Notes: generated by a model not told the origin, from the sequence alone. Counted from the stretch's first letter, positions 8,448-17,658 are shown. The stretch is 64,000 bases of DNA from an uncultured Pseudoteredinibacter sp. (GCF_947502065.1 NZ_CANMYE010000001.1:186001-250000), one strand, 5' to 3'. Made by a program: numbers and translations.

Positions 8448-11400
8448 TTAAGCGCCACCTGGTAGAATTAGCACTATGGATGTGCCTTTGTCGGGAAGTG
8501 AGCGACAGATAATTCTCGCATTTAAAATCTGGTTTACCCAATTGAAGACCGAGTGCATTCCAAGACCGATTCGTTCAGCCTCCTGCGAGCTGGTATAGAA
8601 GGGCTCAAATATCTGTTTTCTTTCACTCGCTGACATACCGCGGCCGTTGTCAGAGATTGAAACTCTATAGTTTTTGGCCAGCTGTCTTACTCTAATTTTT
8701 ATAGTGGCCCTAGACGAGCCTTCGTTCAGCCCAGCAAACCCGTGATATAGACTATTACTTAGGATTTCGGTGACGACATTTTTTAGTACCACTGGATAGC
8801 TATCCAACAGTACAGATGTATCACAGTCGATATGTATGTCTACATCATGTAAATCAAGAGTGTCTTTTATGGTGGCAAGGCTTGCTTCGAGTATTTTATG
8901 TAGGTAAACAGCTTGCTTTTCCACTGGTAATTCTTCAGCAGCACTTTGTTTGAAGCGGCTAGTCAGCTGCGCCATGCGTTCAATATTTCTGGCCATTAAG
9001 TCGCTGCTGTTAACCGTGTTTTTCATTAGTGACTTTAGCTTTTGTTCGGTCAGCTGTCCGCTATCAAAGGCGTTTTGAGTGTCCTTAGCCAGATTCTGTA
9101 GTCCGCTATTACTGCTCTTTAGTATGCCAATCGGCGTATTAAGCTCATGGGAAACTCCTCTTACCAGGCGTCCGAGAGAGGCTTGCTTTTCACTTTCGAC
9201 TAACTGGTTTTGCGTTTTCTGTAAGTTATCTAAAGATTCATTTAATTCGCTGGTCCGCTCCTTTACTGTTTCTTCAAGCCACTTTTGCTTGTTGGTAAGT
9301 TGTTGTATGCGCCAGCGATAAAGTAGATAGAGAAATAAAATGGCAAGGAGTATGAGTGCTGAGCGAAACCAATAGGTCTCATACCATGCAGGGAGCACAT
9401 TCAGCTGCAGCTTTAGAGTTTGGTTTCCCCATTTGCCTAGGCGGTTACTGCCTTTCACCTCCACTAGGTAGGGCCCAGGGGGAAGTTTGTTTAGGCTGAT
9501 TCTTCGGCCTTGTTGGTCGGATTCTAGCCAGCTATCTTGATAGCCTTTGATTCGGTAGGCATATCGATTTTGGTCGGGGGCGCTGTAATCCAATGCTGCT
9601 ACGGTAATTTCGAGTAGCTGTGCATCGGCTGCAACTGTAATAGTTTGATTTATAGTATTGGTCGTTAAATCTGTGCGGTGACCATCAATAGTTACTTTAG
9701 ACAGAACGATAGGTGTATCAAAGAGCCAGTCGGTCAATTGCTCACGTTTAAGAAAAACCAAACCTTCTGCACTACCGTGAAGTTGATGATTATTGGTGAG
9801 TTCGACTTGCGCAAAGTACCGATCAATGTGGGGCAGGAGGCCTTCTGCTCGACCAAATTTCCGATATTTGCCAGAATATATATTTGCGGTTTCATGAGAA
9901 GACCATAGTTGGCCGCTATCATCTTCAAAGAAGCGACCTGATACTGCTTGTTCTAAAGGAACTTCTTGCAAGGATATGGTTTGCCCTTTGCTTTGATAGT
10001 TTGCCTGATACAGCTTACCACCAAAGGACAACATGGCTTGTTGACTGCGCGTTGGAAACGCGTAGCGAATACGAGTGTCGTCGGAAATTTCTTTTAAGTG
10101 CCCTGCATGCAGTAGTGCATTAATCGAATCACTGCCCGCCGCTATGACGGCAACGTAGTCTTTGCCGGCAAACCATAGATTGTGGTTTTTGTCTTTAAAA
10201 GAATGATTGGTTCTGGGAGAGTATGGTCCCAGCTCGTTTAAATCTATTTTCTCGAACTTTTGCTGTTTGGGTGAGTGTTTGAATATACCGTGGCTTCCTG
10301 ATGCGTAAAGCTGCTGATTTTTGTCAAACACAAGGTTAAAGTACTTTCTCCCGGTTTCATGCTTGCGATCGGCCAAAGCTTGAATGCTCTGCAAATTGGG
10401 GCTGATTTTATACACACCTTTTTCACCAATGGAGGCGTAAACATTCGCCGAGCTATCTTCGACTAAAGCGTAAATGGGCCCTTGGGGTAATTCATTGTCT
10501 CGCTTTTTCTTACTGCTCTTTAAATGCGTATACAAACTGCCGTTAGCCTGCAGAATACTGATTCCTTGGCGCGAGTGAGCAAGCCAAATACGCTCAGAGC
10601 TGTGTTTTAATAGATAGAAGATCGAGTTATTTAGCAATTGATCCTCCAGCCAGGGGTTATGGACGATATTGCGAATAGCTTGCCGTTCGGGATTGATGTA
10701 CATAGATGGCTTTGAAAAACGACCTAACCAAATAATGCCAGCATTATCTTCATAGATTGCGTTAACGGTGTCCGCTCCAAGCGCCAGTCCGTGTACCGAG
10801 TTAATCGGGTGTTGTTTGATGACGCTGCCGTTGTTTGGGTTTACTTGCCATACGCCGTTACCGCGAGTTCCGATCCACAAGCTACCATCGATGCTGTAGA
10901 TCATTTCGGTTATTAAACCAAGGCTTTCAACTTTGCGGTCTATTTGTTGGTCTTTAAGTCGAAGTAAATTTCCTTCGCTGGAAAACCACAGGCCACCTTG
11001 TGGGTCAGTAATCAGCTTAGAGTTGACTTTGCCTGTAAAGCCAAGGGAGCTAAGTTTTCCCTCGCCGTTAATACCAAATAGCCCATCTTGGGTGCTAAAG
11101 AATATCTGTTCCTGTGAGCTATAAATGTAGCTAATAGAATTCTTGCTGGGGTGTATTTCTGTAATGTCAAAGTTGAGGCTTTTGTTATCAAAAACTATTT
11201 TGTATATCCCTTTATCACTGGCAACCAGCAGATCACTTCCTTGATATGCGACGATATCCTCAGCTTTAAAGTGCTCTAGTGTTATATCACTAAACTCTCT
11301 TTTCGCAGCGAAAGAATAAAATGAAACGGTTTTGCGGTGTGTTAGAAACCACATGCCTTTAGCATTGGCGCTAATTAATTTGTAGATTGGGGCTTGCCCG

Positions 11401-11678
11401 CCAACCGTTTTATCATCACTTTTTATTCTGTGATAATCAAAGCCGTCATACCAAACGATTCCATAACGCCCTCCCATCCAAAGGCGGCCATAGTGGTCTT
11501 TGGCGAAACTGAGAATTGAAGTGGTTTCAAAGCCTTCACGTTTTAGCTCGTGAAAATAGGGCGAGCCACTTTGAAACAATCCCTCATAATTATTGCTGCT
11601 GTCGCTGCTTCTGGCGTATAGCGCACAGCTCATCAGCCAGAGCATTAACAGGGTGATCAAGCGATAATATTGTCGCAT
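8448..11678 (-). CDS. Two-component-regulator-propeller sensor histidine kinase, orphan
   Basis: 1076 residues. A signal peptide (about 1-22) leads to a large periplasmic sensor of repeated propeller blades (about 30-650; repeated W-F/S-x-G and LWIGTRGNGVW-like units), then a Y_Y_Y domain (about 690-760, YRIKGYQDSW), one transmembrane helix (about 771-787), a coiled-coil linker, a HisKA domain with the phospho-acceptor His844 in VSHELNTP, and a HATPase with N-box EILSNSLYHG, G1 SDNGRGMS and G2 GLGMH. Unlike many Bacteroidetes relatives it lacks a fused receiver and AraC output, and no response regulator gene is adjacent. Propeller sensors of this type often detect polysaccharide fragments. 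The ligand is unknown here, although a GH9 gene lies 23 kb away. Confidence 0.9.
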   Translation of the reverse strand: MRQYYRLITLLMLWLMSCALYARSSDSSNNYEGLFQSGSPYFHELKREGFETTSILSFAKDHYGRLWMGGRYGIVWYDGFDYHRIKSDDKTVGGQAPIYKLISANAKGMWFLTHRKTVSFYSFAAKREFSDITLEHFKAEDIVAYQGSDLLVASDKGIYKIVFDNKSLNFDITEIHPSKNSISYIYSSQEQIFFSTQDGLFGINGEGKLSSLGFTGKVNSKLITDPQGGLWFSSEGNLLRLKDQQIDRKVESLGLITEMIYSIDGSLWIGTRGNGVWQVNPNNGSVIKQHPINSVHGLALGADTVNAIYEDNAGIIWLGRFSKPSMYINPERQAIRNIVHNPWLEDQLLNNSIFYLLKHSSERIWLAHSRQGISILQANGSLYTHLKSSKKKRDNELPQGPIYALVEDSSANVYASIGEKGVYKISPNLQSIQALADRKHETGRKYFNLVFDKNQQLYASGSHGIFKHSPKQQKFEKIDLNELGPYSPRTNHSFKDKNHNLWFAGKDYVAVIAAGSDSINALLHAGHLKEISDDTRIRYAFPTRSQQAMLSFGGKLYQANYQSKGQTISLQEVPLEQAVSGRFFEDDSGQLWSSHETANIYSGKYRKFGRAEGLLPHIDRYFAQVELTNNHQLHGSAEGLVFLKREQLTDWLFDTPIVLSKVTIDGHRTDLTTNTINQTITVAADAQLLEITVAALDYSAPDQNRYAYRIKGYQDSWLESDQQGRRISLNKLPPGPYLVEVKGSNRLGKWGNQTLKLQLNVLPAWYETYWFRSALILLAILFLYLLYRWRIQQLTNKQKWLEETVKERTSELNESLDNLQKTQNQLVESEKQASLGRLVRGVSHELNTPIGILKSSNSGLQNLAKDTQNAFDSGQLTEQKLKSLMKNTVNSSDLMARNIERMAQLTSRFKQSAAEELPVEKQAVYLHKILEASLATIKDTLDLHDVDIHIDCDTSVLLDSYPVVLKNVVTEILSNSLYHGFAGLNEGSSRATIKIRVRQLAKNYRVSISDNGRGMSASERKQIFEPFYTSSQEAERIGLGMHSVFNWVNQILNARIICRSLPDKGTSIVLILPGGA

Positions 11679-11850
11679 GGATTATGCTTAGCCTGCCTTT
11701 CTTTTCGGTTGGAAATTTGCAGGGAAAAACTGCTATATAGAATAGTTATAGCTTAGGAATGGGAGTTTGGCCTAATGGCGTTTGAGAGATTTTTTTGTAC
11801 ATCAGAAGATTGTGCTAGAGCCATCGCATTGGCTCTAGCATACTACTGGA

Positions 11851-12960
11851 TTAGACTAACTTAAACAGCATGTCTTTTTCATAAGCGGCCATGTCATCCA
11901 TTCGGCCTTCACGAACAATCTTAGGCCAGTCTGGGTTGGCAATAAGTGCGCGACCCACGGCAACTAAATCAAACTCGTCTGCCTCCATGCGTTGAATCAA
12001 GTTGTCTAGACTTGCAGGCTCGGCCTCGCGGAACATTGGCGTGCCATCAACCGGTAGGAAATCTTGGTTCAAGCTTACGCTACCAACAGTGATGGTGGGC
12101 TTTGCGGTTATTTTCTTCACCCAGCCTGCAAGATTAAGATCGCTACCTTCAAACTCCGGTTCCCAGAAACGGCGAGTTGAGCAGTGGAAGATATCAACAC
12201 CGGCTTCAGATAAAGGCTTAATGAACTGCTCAAGCTCTGCTGGAGTGTTCACCAAGCGGGCAGGGTAGTCTTGCTGCTTCCACTGGGACCAGCGGAAGAT
12301 AATAGGGAAATCTGGGCCTACGGCTTCGCGACAGGCTTTAATGATTTCGATGGCAAAACGTGAGCGGTTTTCTAAGCTGCCACCGTATTCATCGTCGCGT
12401 TGGTTGCTGCCTTCCCAGAAAAACTGATCGATAAGGTAACCGTGGGCACCATGTAGCTCAATAGCATCCATTCCAATTGCTTTTGCATCTTTGGCGCCTT
12501 GAGCAAAGGCAGCGACAACATCGGCGATATCTTCTTTACTCATCGCATGACCGGTAACTTTACCCGCTTTGGCCATGCCACTTGGGCTATAGCCTGGTAC
12601 GTCTTTATCGGGCTCTGTTCCTGGGCGGCGAATCGCACCTACGTGCCAAAGTTGCGGTGCGATCTTGCCACCTTCAGCGTGAACAGCGTCGACAACTTTT
12701 TTCCATCCAGCTAAGGCTTCCTCACCATAAAAGTAAGGAACATTTTCGTAGCCGTTGGCCGCTTTATGATCGATACAGGTACCTTCGGTAATGATCAGGC
12801 CAGTACCGCCAGCAGCGCGGCGACGATAATAATCAACGACCATATCATTAGGCACATTACCGGGTGATGCGGTACGGGTCATCGGTGCCATAACGATACG
12901 GTTTGGCAATTCTAAGTTACCCAGCTTGGCGGGGCGAAATAAGGTTTCTGAGTTGCTCAT
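11851..12960 (-). CDS. Old Yellow Enzyme family NADH:flavin oxidoreductase (NemA-like)
   Basis: A 369-residue FMN-dependent TIM-barrel ene-reductase. Landmarks are NRIVMAPMTR near the N-terminus, GLIITEGT, the substrate-binding HGAHGYLIDQFFW and the family stretch RDDEYGGSLENRSRF. The C-terminal FDLVAVGRALIANPDWP is the phosphate-binding region. It probably reduces activated C=C bonds or nitro compounds with NAD(P)H. It is the second gene of a pair with a TetR regulator 21 bases upstream, the arrangement seen for nemRA, where the enzyme detoxifies electrophiles and the regulator senses them. Substrate not determined. Confidence 0.9.
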   Translation of the reverse strand: MSNSETLFRPAKLGNLELPNRIVMAPMTRTASPGNVPNDMVVDYYRRRAAGGTGLIITEGTCIDHKAANGYENVPYFYGEEALAGWKKVVDAVHAEGGKIAPQLWHVGAIRRPGTEPDKDVPGYSPSGMAKAGKVTGHAMSKEDIADVVAAFAQGAKDAKAIGMDAIELHGAHGYLIDQFFWEGSNQRDDEYGGSLENRSRFAIEIIKACREAVGPDFPIIFRWSQWKQQDYPARLVNTPAELEQFIKPLSEAGVDIFHCSTRRFWEPEFEGSDLNLAGWVKKITAKPTITVGSVSLNQDFLPVDGTPMFREAEPASLDNLIQRMEADEFDLVAVGRALIANPDWPKIVREGRMDDMAAYEKDMLFKLV

Positions 12961-12981
12961 AATGCTCTCTTTGAACGATGG

Positions 12982-13590
12982 TTAGTGATCGCCTGCTAGC
13001 AGCAATTGATCAAGTTGTTGTAAGACAGGGGCGATCCACTCGCCACCATGAATTCTGGAATACTGCAGCGCGCCTTTTAGGCTTAAAACAAAAATGCTCG
13101 CCTGGGCATTGGCATCGCCTGGAAAATTAAGCTCACCATCTTGGCGACCCTCTTCCAATATTTGGCTGATAAAGTCGAGCTCGTGTCTGTCTAAATCCTG
13201 CAATGTTGGTAATAAGACCGTTGGTAGTTTGGCAACATCTGCTTGTAGCGAGCTTAAAGGACACACTTTATTGGAGCCTTTGGCATAGCTCAGTAGGGCT
13301 TGTACAAATGCATGTAATTTTTCATGGGCACTCATGTCACTGGCTCGCAAGTGCCGAAAAAGATCCTCATGCCATTGTTTAATGGCTTCGCAAAGCGCTT
13401 GCCCTAGATCTTCCTTCTTGGGAAAGTGGTAGTGAATACTCGCTTTTGTAATGCCCAAGGCGCTGGAGATATCTTGATAACTGAAGTTTTCATAGCCATG
13501 GGTTTGCAGCAACTCAAGGCTGATTTGAATAATCTCCTGCTTACGGTTCTTTTTACGAACCTGCTTGGTTGGGTTGATGGGGTAGGGCAT
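12982..13590 (-). CDS. TetR/AcrR family transcriptional regulator
   Basis: 202 residues with an N-terminal TetR helix-turn-helix (YENFSYQDISSALGITKASIHYHFP, about residues 33-58) and an alpha-helical ligand-binding domain. It heads the pair with the Old Yellow Enzyme gene. A perfect 14-bp palindrome 35 bases upstream of its start is the likely self-operator. By analogy with NemR it may respond to reactive electrophiles through cysteine chemistry. It has two cysteines (in QALCEAIKQ and NKVCPLSS), so that is possible but unproven. Confidence 0.88.
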   Translation of the reverse strand: MPYPINPTKQVRKKNRKQEIIQISLELLQTHGYENFSYQDISSALGITKASIHYHFPKKEDLGQALCEAIKQWHEDLFRHLRASDMSAHEKLHAFVQALLSYAKGSNKVCPLSSLQADVAKLPTVLLPTLQDLDRHELDFISQILEEGRQDGELNFPGDANAQASIFVLSLKGALQYSRIHGGEWIAPVLQQLDQLLLAGDH

Positions 13591-13624
13591 AGGGGTTTTC
13601 CACTATTTAGTGTTGCATAAATTA

Positions 13625-13638
13625 ACCTACTAGTAGGT
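13625..13638. promoter_or_regulatory. Palindromic operator of the TetR/OYE operon
   Basis: ACCTACTAGTAGGT is perfectly self-complementary over 14 bases and lies 35 bases upstream of the tetR start in an AT-rich promoter region. Size and position fit a TetR-family operator for autorepression. Confidence 0.65.
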
Positions 13639-13675
13639 AAGTTAAAATGGGCAAAAATGACCTTACCCGTCTTAA

Positions 13676-13826
13676 TTGACCGTTGGGTAGATATTTACGG
13701 TTAATTTCCCGAGATCTTGTCAGGGTGCGGAACTAAGCAGAGGTATGACAGACTAAGAAGACAGCAAGTTAATTGCTCTCCTCCTATATTGAATACTTAA
13801 CCCGTCTTAGCAGGCGGGTTTTTTTT
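13676..13826 (+). ncRNA. Candidate small RNA ending in an orphan terminator
   Basis: A clear intrinsic terminator exists on the plus strand at 13799-13826: AACCCGTC pairs with GGCGGGTT (one G-U) around a six-base loop, followed by eight T. No plus-strand gene lies upstream of it, since everything from 3.9 to 13.6 kb is on the minus strand. A TTGACC box at 13676 could be a -35 element, though I see no good -10. The transcript would carry CTCTCCTCC (13777-13785), an anti-Shine-Dalgarno-like stretch just before the terminator stem, as in several regulatory sRNAs. The 5' end is a guess. Confidence 0.35.
13799..13826 (+). terminator. Orphan rho-independent terminator
   Basis: An eight-pair stem with a six-base loop and a T tract, oriented to the plus strand only. 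The minus-strand continuation is not U-rich, so it does not serve the Lrp gene. Confidence 0.75.
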
Positions 13827-13952
13827 GCCTGTAAAAAAGTCGCGTGGTTGAGCTGCCGCTTGGGAAAGTACGCCGTTGTGCGTCTGAAGTAGAAATGATG
13901 AAAGCTTAGGGAAGGTTTTAATTGCTCTTCCCTAAGTGCTTGATGGCGCAGC

Positions 13953-14423
13953 TTAGATTGGCAGCTGGGTCGTAAACTTTACCTGCTTCAATGCAAAGGT
14001 AGAATTCACTGAGGCTACATTTGGTAAATGCACTAAGCGGGTTTTGAGCACGGTTTCATAATGATCAACGCTGCCTACAACGACCTTTAGCAAATAGTCT
14101 TTCTCGCCACTGGTGGAATAGCACTCCACTATTTCTGGAAACTCTTGCACGGCATCCTCAAAGGCCGTTAGCGAGGCTTCATCATGTTTGCTCATGGTGA
14201 TGTAGGCGTGGACTGAGACGCCAAGCGATAGCGAATCCGGATTTAACAAGGTGACTCGGCCTTGAATAATCCCTTCTTTCTCCAAGCGTTTGATACGCCT
14301 CCAGCAGGGGGTATGGGAAAGGCCAACCGTCTCTCCTAGCTCGGCCATAGAATAATCAGCATTTTCCTGCAGAGCACGCAGAATCTTGCGATCAAATTCA
14401 TCCAGGGCGAAGGTATCCGACAT
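13953..14423 (-). CDS. Lrp/AsnC family transcriptional regulator
   Basis: 156 residues: an N-terminal helix-turn-helix (MAELGETVGLSHTPCWRRIKRLEKEGII, about 24-51, shown here only as the recognised family pattern) and a C-terminal RAM/AsnC ligand-binding domain with GEKDYLLKVVVG. Lrp-type proteins bind amino acids or related metabolites and act as octamers. It is divergent from the SDR gene at 14709 with 285 bases between. An inverted repeat CAGAT-N6-ATCTG (14467-14482) lies upstream of it. Regulation of the neighbouring dehydrogenase is plausible but inferred from position only. Confidence 0.9.
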   Translation of the reverse strand: MSDTFALDEFDRKILRALQENADYSMAELGETVGLSHTPCWRRIKRLEKEGIIQGRVTLLNPDSLSLGVSVHAYITMSKHDEASLTAFEDAVQEFPEIVECYSTSGEKDYLLKVVVGSVDHYETVLKTRLVHLPNVASVNSTFALKQVKFTTQLPI

Positions 14424-14708
14424 CCTAATATCTCTCTAACTTTTAGTTTAATGTCCTAAGTCTAGTCAGATATTTGGATCTGTCACTAAATGCCAATAAA
14501 TTTACTGACAAATTAGACGAGCGTAACATGTACGAAAATTAGCCGATTCTTTTGTTGCATGGTTGATTAGGGCGCCAAGCAGGCTGATCAAGCCAATTGT
14601 AAGAATCGGACAGGGGGGGATGGTCATCTTTGTGGTATAACTGCTCACCAATTTGTGATCGCCTAGCGCTTAGCTGGGCTACTAAGAAAACAATCCTTTG
14701 GAGATCTT

Positions 14709-15485
14709 ATGGAACTCAATAATAAAGTCGCAATTGTAACGGGCGGCGCCTCTGGTTTGGGTCGCGCTACTTGTGATCAGTTGGTTGCAGCTGGCGTTAA
14801 AGTGGCCATCTTCGATATGAACGAAGAAGCCGGTCAGCAGGCCGTTGCCGATTTAGGCAGTGACCGGGCTTGTTTTAGCGTGGTAAACGTAGCTGATGAA
14901 GCTTCGGTAGCGGCGGGTATCAGCGATGCTATGAATGCCTTTGGTGCGATTCATATTCTCGTTAACTGTGCAGGTATTGCGACTGCAGGGAAAGTGCTGA
15001 ATCGTGAAGGCCAGGCCTTAAATCTAGGTGATTTTAATAAGGTAATCAGCGTAAATCTTATTGGTTCTTTCAATGTTGCTCGCTTGGCTGCTGAGCAAAT
15101 GGCCAAGAATGAGCCAATGGGTGAAGCTCTTGAGCGTGGTGTAATCATCAATACCGCATCGGTTGCGGCATTTGATGGTCAAATGGGGCAAGCCGCATAC
15201 TCTGCGAGTAAAGGCGGAATTGTGGGTATGACTTTGCCGATGGCTCGTGATTTGGCTGGCGTTGGTGTTCGCGTCAATACTATTGCTCCTGGCATTATGG
15301 GCACGCCGTTGTTGGAGTCTTTACCTGACAATGTAAAAGATGCCTTAATCGCTAATGTTCAATTTCCTAAGCGATTGGGTTTGCCATCCGAGTTTGGTGA
15401 TTTGGTGGTGAGTATCGCGCAGACTGCTTATCTGAATGCCGAAACTATCCGCTTGGATGGTGGTATTCGTATGCAACCGCGTTAA
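14709..15485 (+). CDS. SDR oxidoreductase, 3-hydroxyacyl-CoA dehydrogenase type-2-like
   Basis: 258 residues of the short-chain dehydrogenase family: cofactor motif TGGASGLGRA (about 12-21), Asp in FDMNEEAG favouring NAD+, NCAGIATAG, and catalytic Ser/Tyr/Lys in NTASVAAFDG and YSASKGG. The long insert around LNREGQALNLGDF and the ending RLDGGIRMQPR are typical of type-2 3-hydroxyacyl-CoA dehydrogenases (HSD17B10-like), which oxidise 3-hydroxyacyl-CoA in beta-oxidation of branched or steroid-derived chains. A strong GGAG ribosome site precedes the ATG. It stands alone, divergent from the Lrp regulator. Confidence 0.9.
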   Translation: MELNNKVAIVTGGASGLGRATCDQLVAAGVKVAIFDMNEEAGQQAVADLGSDRACFSVVNVADEASVAAGISDAMNAFGAIHILVNCAGIATAGKVLNREGQALNLGDFNKVISVNLIGSFNVARLAAEQMAKNEPMGEALERGVIINTASVAAFDGQMGQAAYSASKGGIVGMTLPMARDLAGVGVRVNTIAPGIMGTPLLESLPDNVKDALIANVQFPKRLGLPSEFGDLVVSIAQTAYLNAETIRLDGGIRMQPR

Positions 15486-15685
15486 GCTTGCTTCGCATAC
15501 ATGGGTGGAAGCTCTTTGCTTTTGCCCATTTTATTTCTTGACGGCTTTGCACTGGTGTATTTTTATTTTGTGGTGTAAAAGCTTCTTTCCTAAATCGCTA
15601 AAATCTCTCTTCGTTAATTTCTAAAAGCTGCTGTGTTGCTTGGCTTTAGCTATCGAGTTTGGAGTTTCTAAATAGAAATTCACAA

Positions 15686-16591
15686 CTAGCGGGTCATCTT
15701 TTTAACAAAAACCACCACAAACAAAGCCAGTGTGAAACTACCCATTAAGGCTTCTATGGCGGCAAATAGCCTGGATAAACCTGTGGGGGTTATATCCCCG
15801 TAACCGAGTGTGGTAAACGTTACAATGCTGAAGTAAATGCTTTCTAAGTAGGCCATGGTGTTTTCTTTAGCGCTATGTGAAGCGTTAAAAGCCACTTCCT
15901 CGCCAGAAAAGTTTACCCCAGAAAAAAAGTAAAGCGTGGCAAAGCCTAGGATAATAATACTGCTGAAAACCACTACTCTTATCGGTTGCTCGCCGTAGCC
16001 ACAAAATAAATCCACTATTTTTGATATTAGGCGTTTGGTGGAGTATTTTGGCATTTGCTTACGTCGCACCACCATTTCACGCTCAAAAAAGTAACCGGCG
16101 TTTTCAAATAGCCCCTGGTTTTCGAAAACTTTACGCAAGTGGCGATAGATTTCTTCAGCTTGCTCATAGAGGTCTAATTTCTCTTCTGGATTGTCGCTGT
16201 TGCCGGCTTGTTCCTCCTGGATAACTTTATTGCCCCAGTTAACATTTTCTAGCTTTGCATCGTGGAATTTGGTGCCTAATAGATTGCAATTACTGAGATT
16301 TGCACAATGTAAATTTGCGCCAGTAAAGTCAGCTTTCATTAAAGAACTGCCGCTAAGATCAAGCATAAAACAGTGTGCACCGCGCATATTGGCACGATAT
16401 AAATCACTATCGATCAGTCGGTGACCATGCTTTGAATTACGATTAACGAGATTGATATTTTCGAGATTACAGGATTTTAATTTGAAGTTGCGCATGGCTT
16501 GGCCGGTGCCTGCGCGCTGTTGTAAAAGTGTGGCCACTTCGCCCTCGGACAGCATTTCACCTTGCTGCCATTTACTATCATCTTCGAACAC
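15686..16591 (-). CDS. Pentapeptide-repeat potassium channel protein
   Basis: 301 residues. The N-terminal half (about 35-120) is built of A/N-x-L-x-x pentapeptide repeats (for example NLENI, ANLHC, CNLLG, DAKLE), which fold as a square beta-helix. A helical linker follows, then two transmembrane helices (about 204-224 and 275-297) flanking a pore loop with the K+ selectivity filter TLGYGD at 261-266. It should form a tetrameric K+-selective pore in the inner membrane, with the repeats as a cytosolic domain. The start is GTG at 16591. Domain order is uncommon but not unique. Confidence 0.88.
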   Translation of the reverse strand: MFEDDSKWQQGEMLSEGEVATLLQQRAGTGQAMRNFKLKSCNLENINLVNRNSKHGHRLIDSDLYRANMRGAHCFMLDLSGSSLMKADFTGANLHCANLSNCNLLGTKFHDAKLENVNWGNKVIQEEQAGNSDNPEEKLDLYEQAEEIYRHLRKVFENQGLFENAGYFFEREMVVRRKQMPKYSTKRLISKIVDLFCGYGEQPIRVVVFSSIIILGFATLYFFSGVNFSGEEVAFNASHSAKENTMAYLESIYFSIVTFTTLGYGDITPTGLSRLFAAIEALMGSFTLALFVVVFVKKMTR

Positions 16592-16681
16592 CCATGACCC
16601 CTTCTTGTAAGTTCACTATGCCGCCACTGCTATTTTGAGCATAGTCAAAACTTCCAGCTTTGCTAAACGTGAAACGAGAAA

Positions 16682-17080
16682 TTAGTTGGGGCTATAGTGC
16701 TTACGTAAATGGTTTATGGTTCGCCAAATGATGAGCGCCGAAGCAATGCCTAAGCTGTTGGCGAGAAGGTCCGCAGGGTCAAAGCTACGACCCTGCACCC
16801 ACAACTGGCCTGTTTCTGCCGCGCTGGAAATCAACAGCATAGCGACGGCGTCGACGTTTTTAATAACAGTAGGGTAGCGGGCTAAACCCAGTGCGCCGGT
16901 GACAGCTGCCCAACAGATAAAGTGAAGGGCTTTATCCCAGATGATGGTGAAGCCTTCACCGGGGCTTGGGCTCAAATTCAAAAACAGGGCGATCGCCAGC
17001 AATGCCCCAAACAGATACCAGCGCAGGTGGCGGGTATGGTGAACAAGGGAGCTGTTTTCAGGGTGGGTCCAAAAGCGCAC
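16682..17080 (-). CDS. VanZ-like family membrane protein
   Basis: 132 residues with four hydrophobic helices and the VanZ hallmarks WDKALHFICWAA (about 48-60) and GRSFDPADLLANSLG (about 98-112). VanZ-like proteins are small inner-membrane proteins; only VanZ itself is linked to glycopeptide tolerance. The start is GTG at 17080 behind an AGGAAG ribosome site. It lies 27 bases downstream of the MarR gene and may be cotranscribed with it. Confidence 0.82.
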   Translation of the reverse strand: MRFWTHPENSSLVHHTRHLRWYLFGALLAIALFLNLSPSPGEGFTIIWDKALHFICWAAVTGALGLARYPTVIKNVDAVAMLLISSAAETGQLWVQGRSFDPADLLANSLGIASALIIWRTINHLRKHYSPN

Positions 17081-17107
17081 GGGGCTTCCTGCCGATGGGG
17101 TTAATGG

Positions 17108-17560
17108 TTATTCGGGTTCGGTGGCTACCTTAAAGGCACTGTTCGCGCGTTTCAATAAATGTAAGAGCTGATCGATCTCTAGCGCAGTGAGGTCGCCAAG
17201 TAGTTCTTGGCTCCAGTCTGCATGCGCTTGGGCCATTTCCTCAAACAGCTGCAAACCCTTATCGGTAATGCGAATTTGTATTACGCGTCGATCCAATGGG
17301 CTGGCGCTGCGCTCAATAAGGTGCTCGTTGACCATTCTATCGACTAGGCGAGTGATATTACCTCGGCTCGCTAATAGCTGCTCAGCAACTTTGCCCATAG
17401 GCAGGCCTTCAGGGGAATAGCGGTATAACTGAGCGAGTACATCAAAGCGAGACATGCTCTGCTTAAAGCGCTGGTGAAAGCGGGTCTCCATCTCTTGCTC
17501 AATGGATTTAGAGCTTTTCGCTAGTTGTAGCCAAACTCTTAGGTATTTATCACTGCTCAT
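17108..17560 (-). CDS. MarR family transcriptional regulator
   Basis: 150 residues with a winged helix-turn-helix (MGKVAEQLLASRGNITRLVD, about 55-74, and the wing SPLDRRVIQIRITDKG). It is divergent from the salicylyl-CoA hydroxylase gene, and the spacer holds a perfect 22-bp palindrome centred on ACATGT. Regulators of this family next to aromatic-CoA catabolic genes (BadR, HcaR, GenR types) respond to the aromatic acid or its CoA ester. I infer that it represses its own gene and the divergent hydroxylase, and perhaps other loci with the same core. Confidence 0.9.
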   Translation of the reverse strand: MSSDKYLRVWLQLAKSSKSIEQEMETRFHQRFKQSMSRFDVLAQLYRYSPEGLPMGKVAEQLLASRGNITRLVDRMVNEHLIERSASPLDRRVIQIRITDKGLQLFEEMAQAHADWSQELLGDLTALEIDQLLHLLKRANSAFKVATEPE

Positions 17561-17658
17561 GCGGCTTAACTTCCTTCCTCGCCTTTGCTGTTGTTTTTTT
17601 AGGCGTCTGGGGAGGTATTTTAAGGGTAATTATTCACCAGGGCAAAATATGACTTGTT

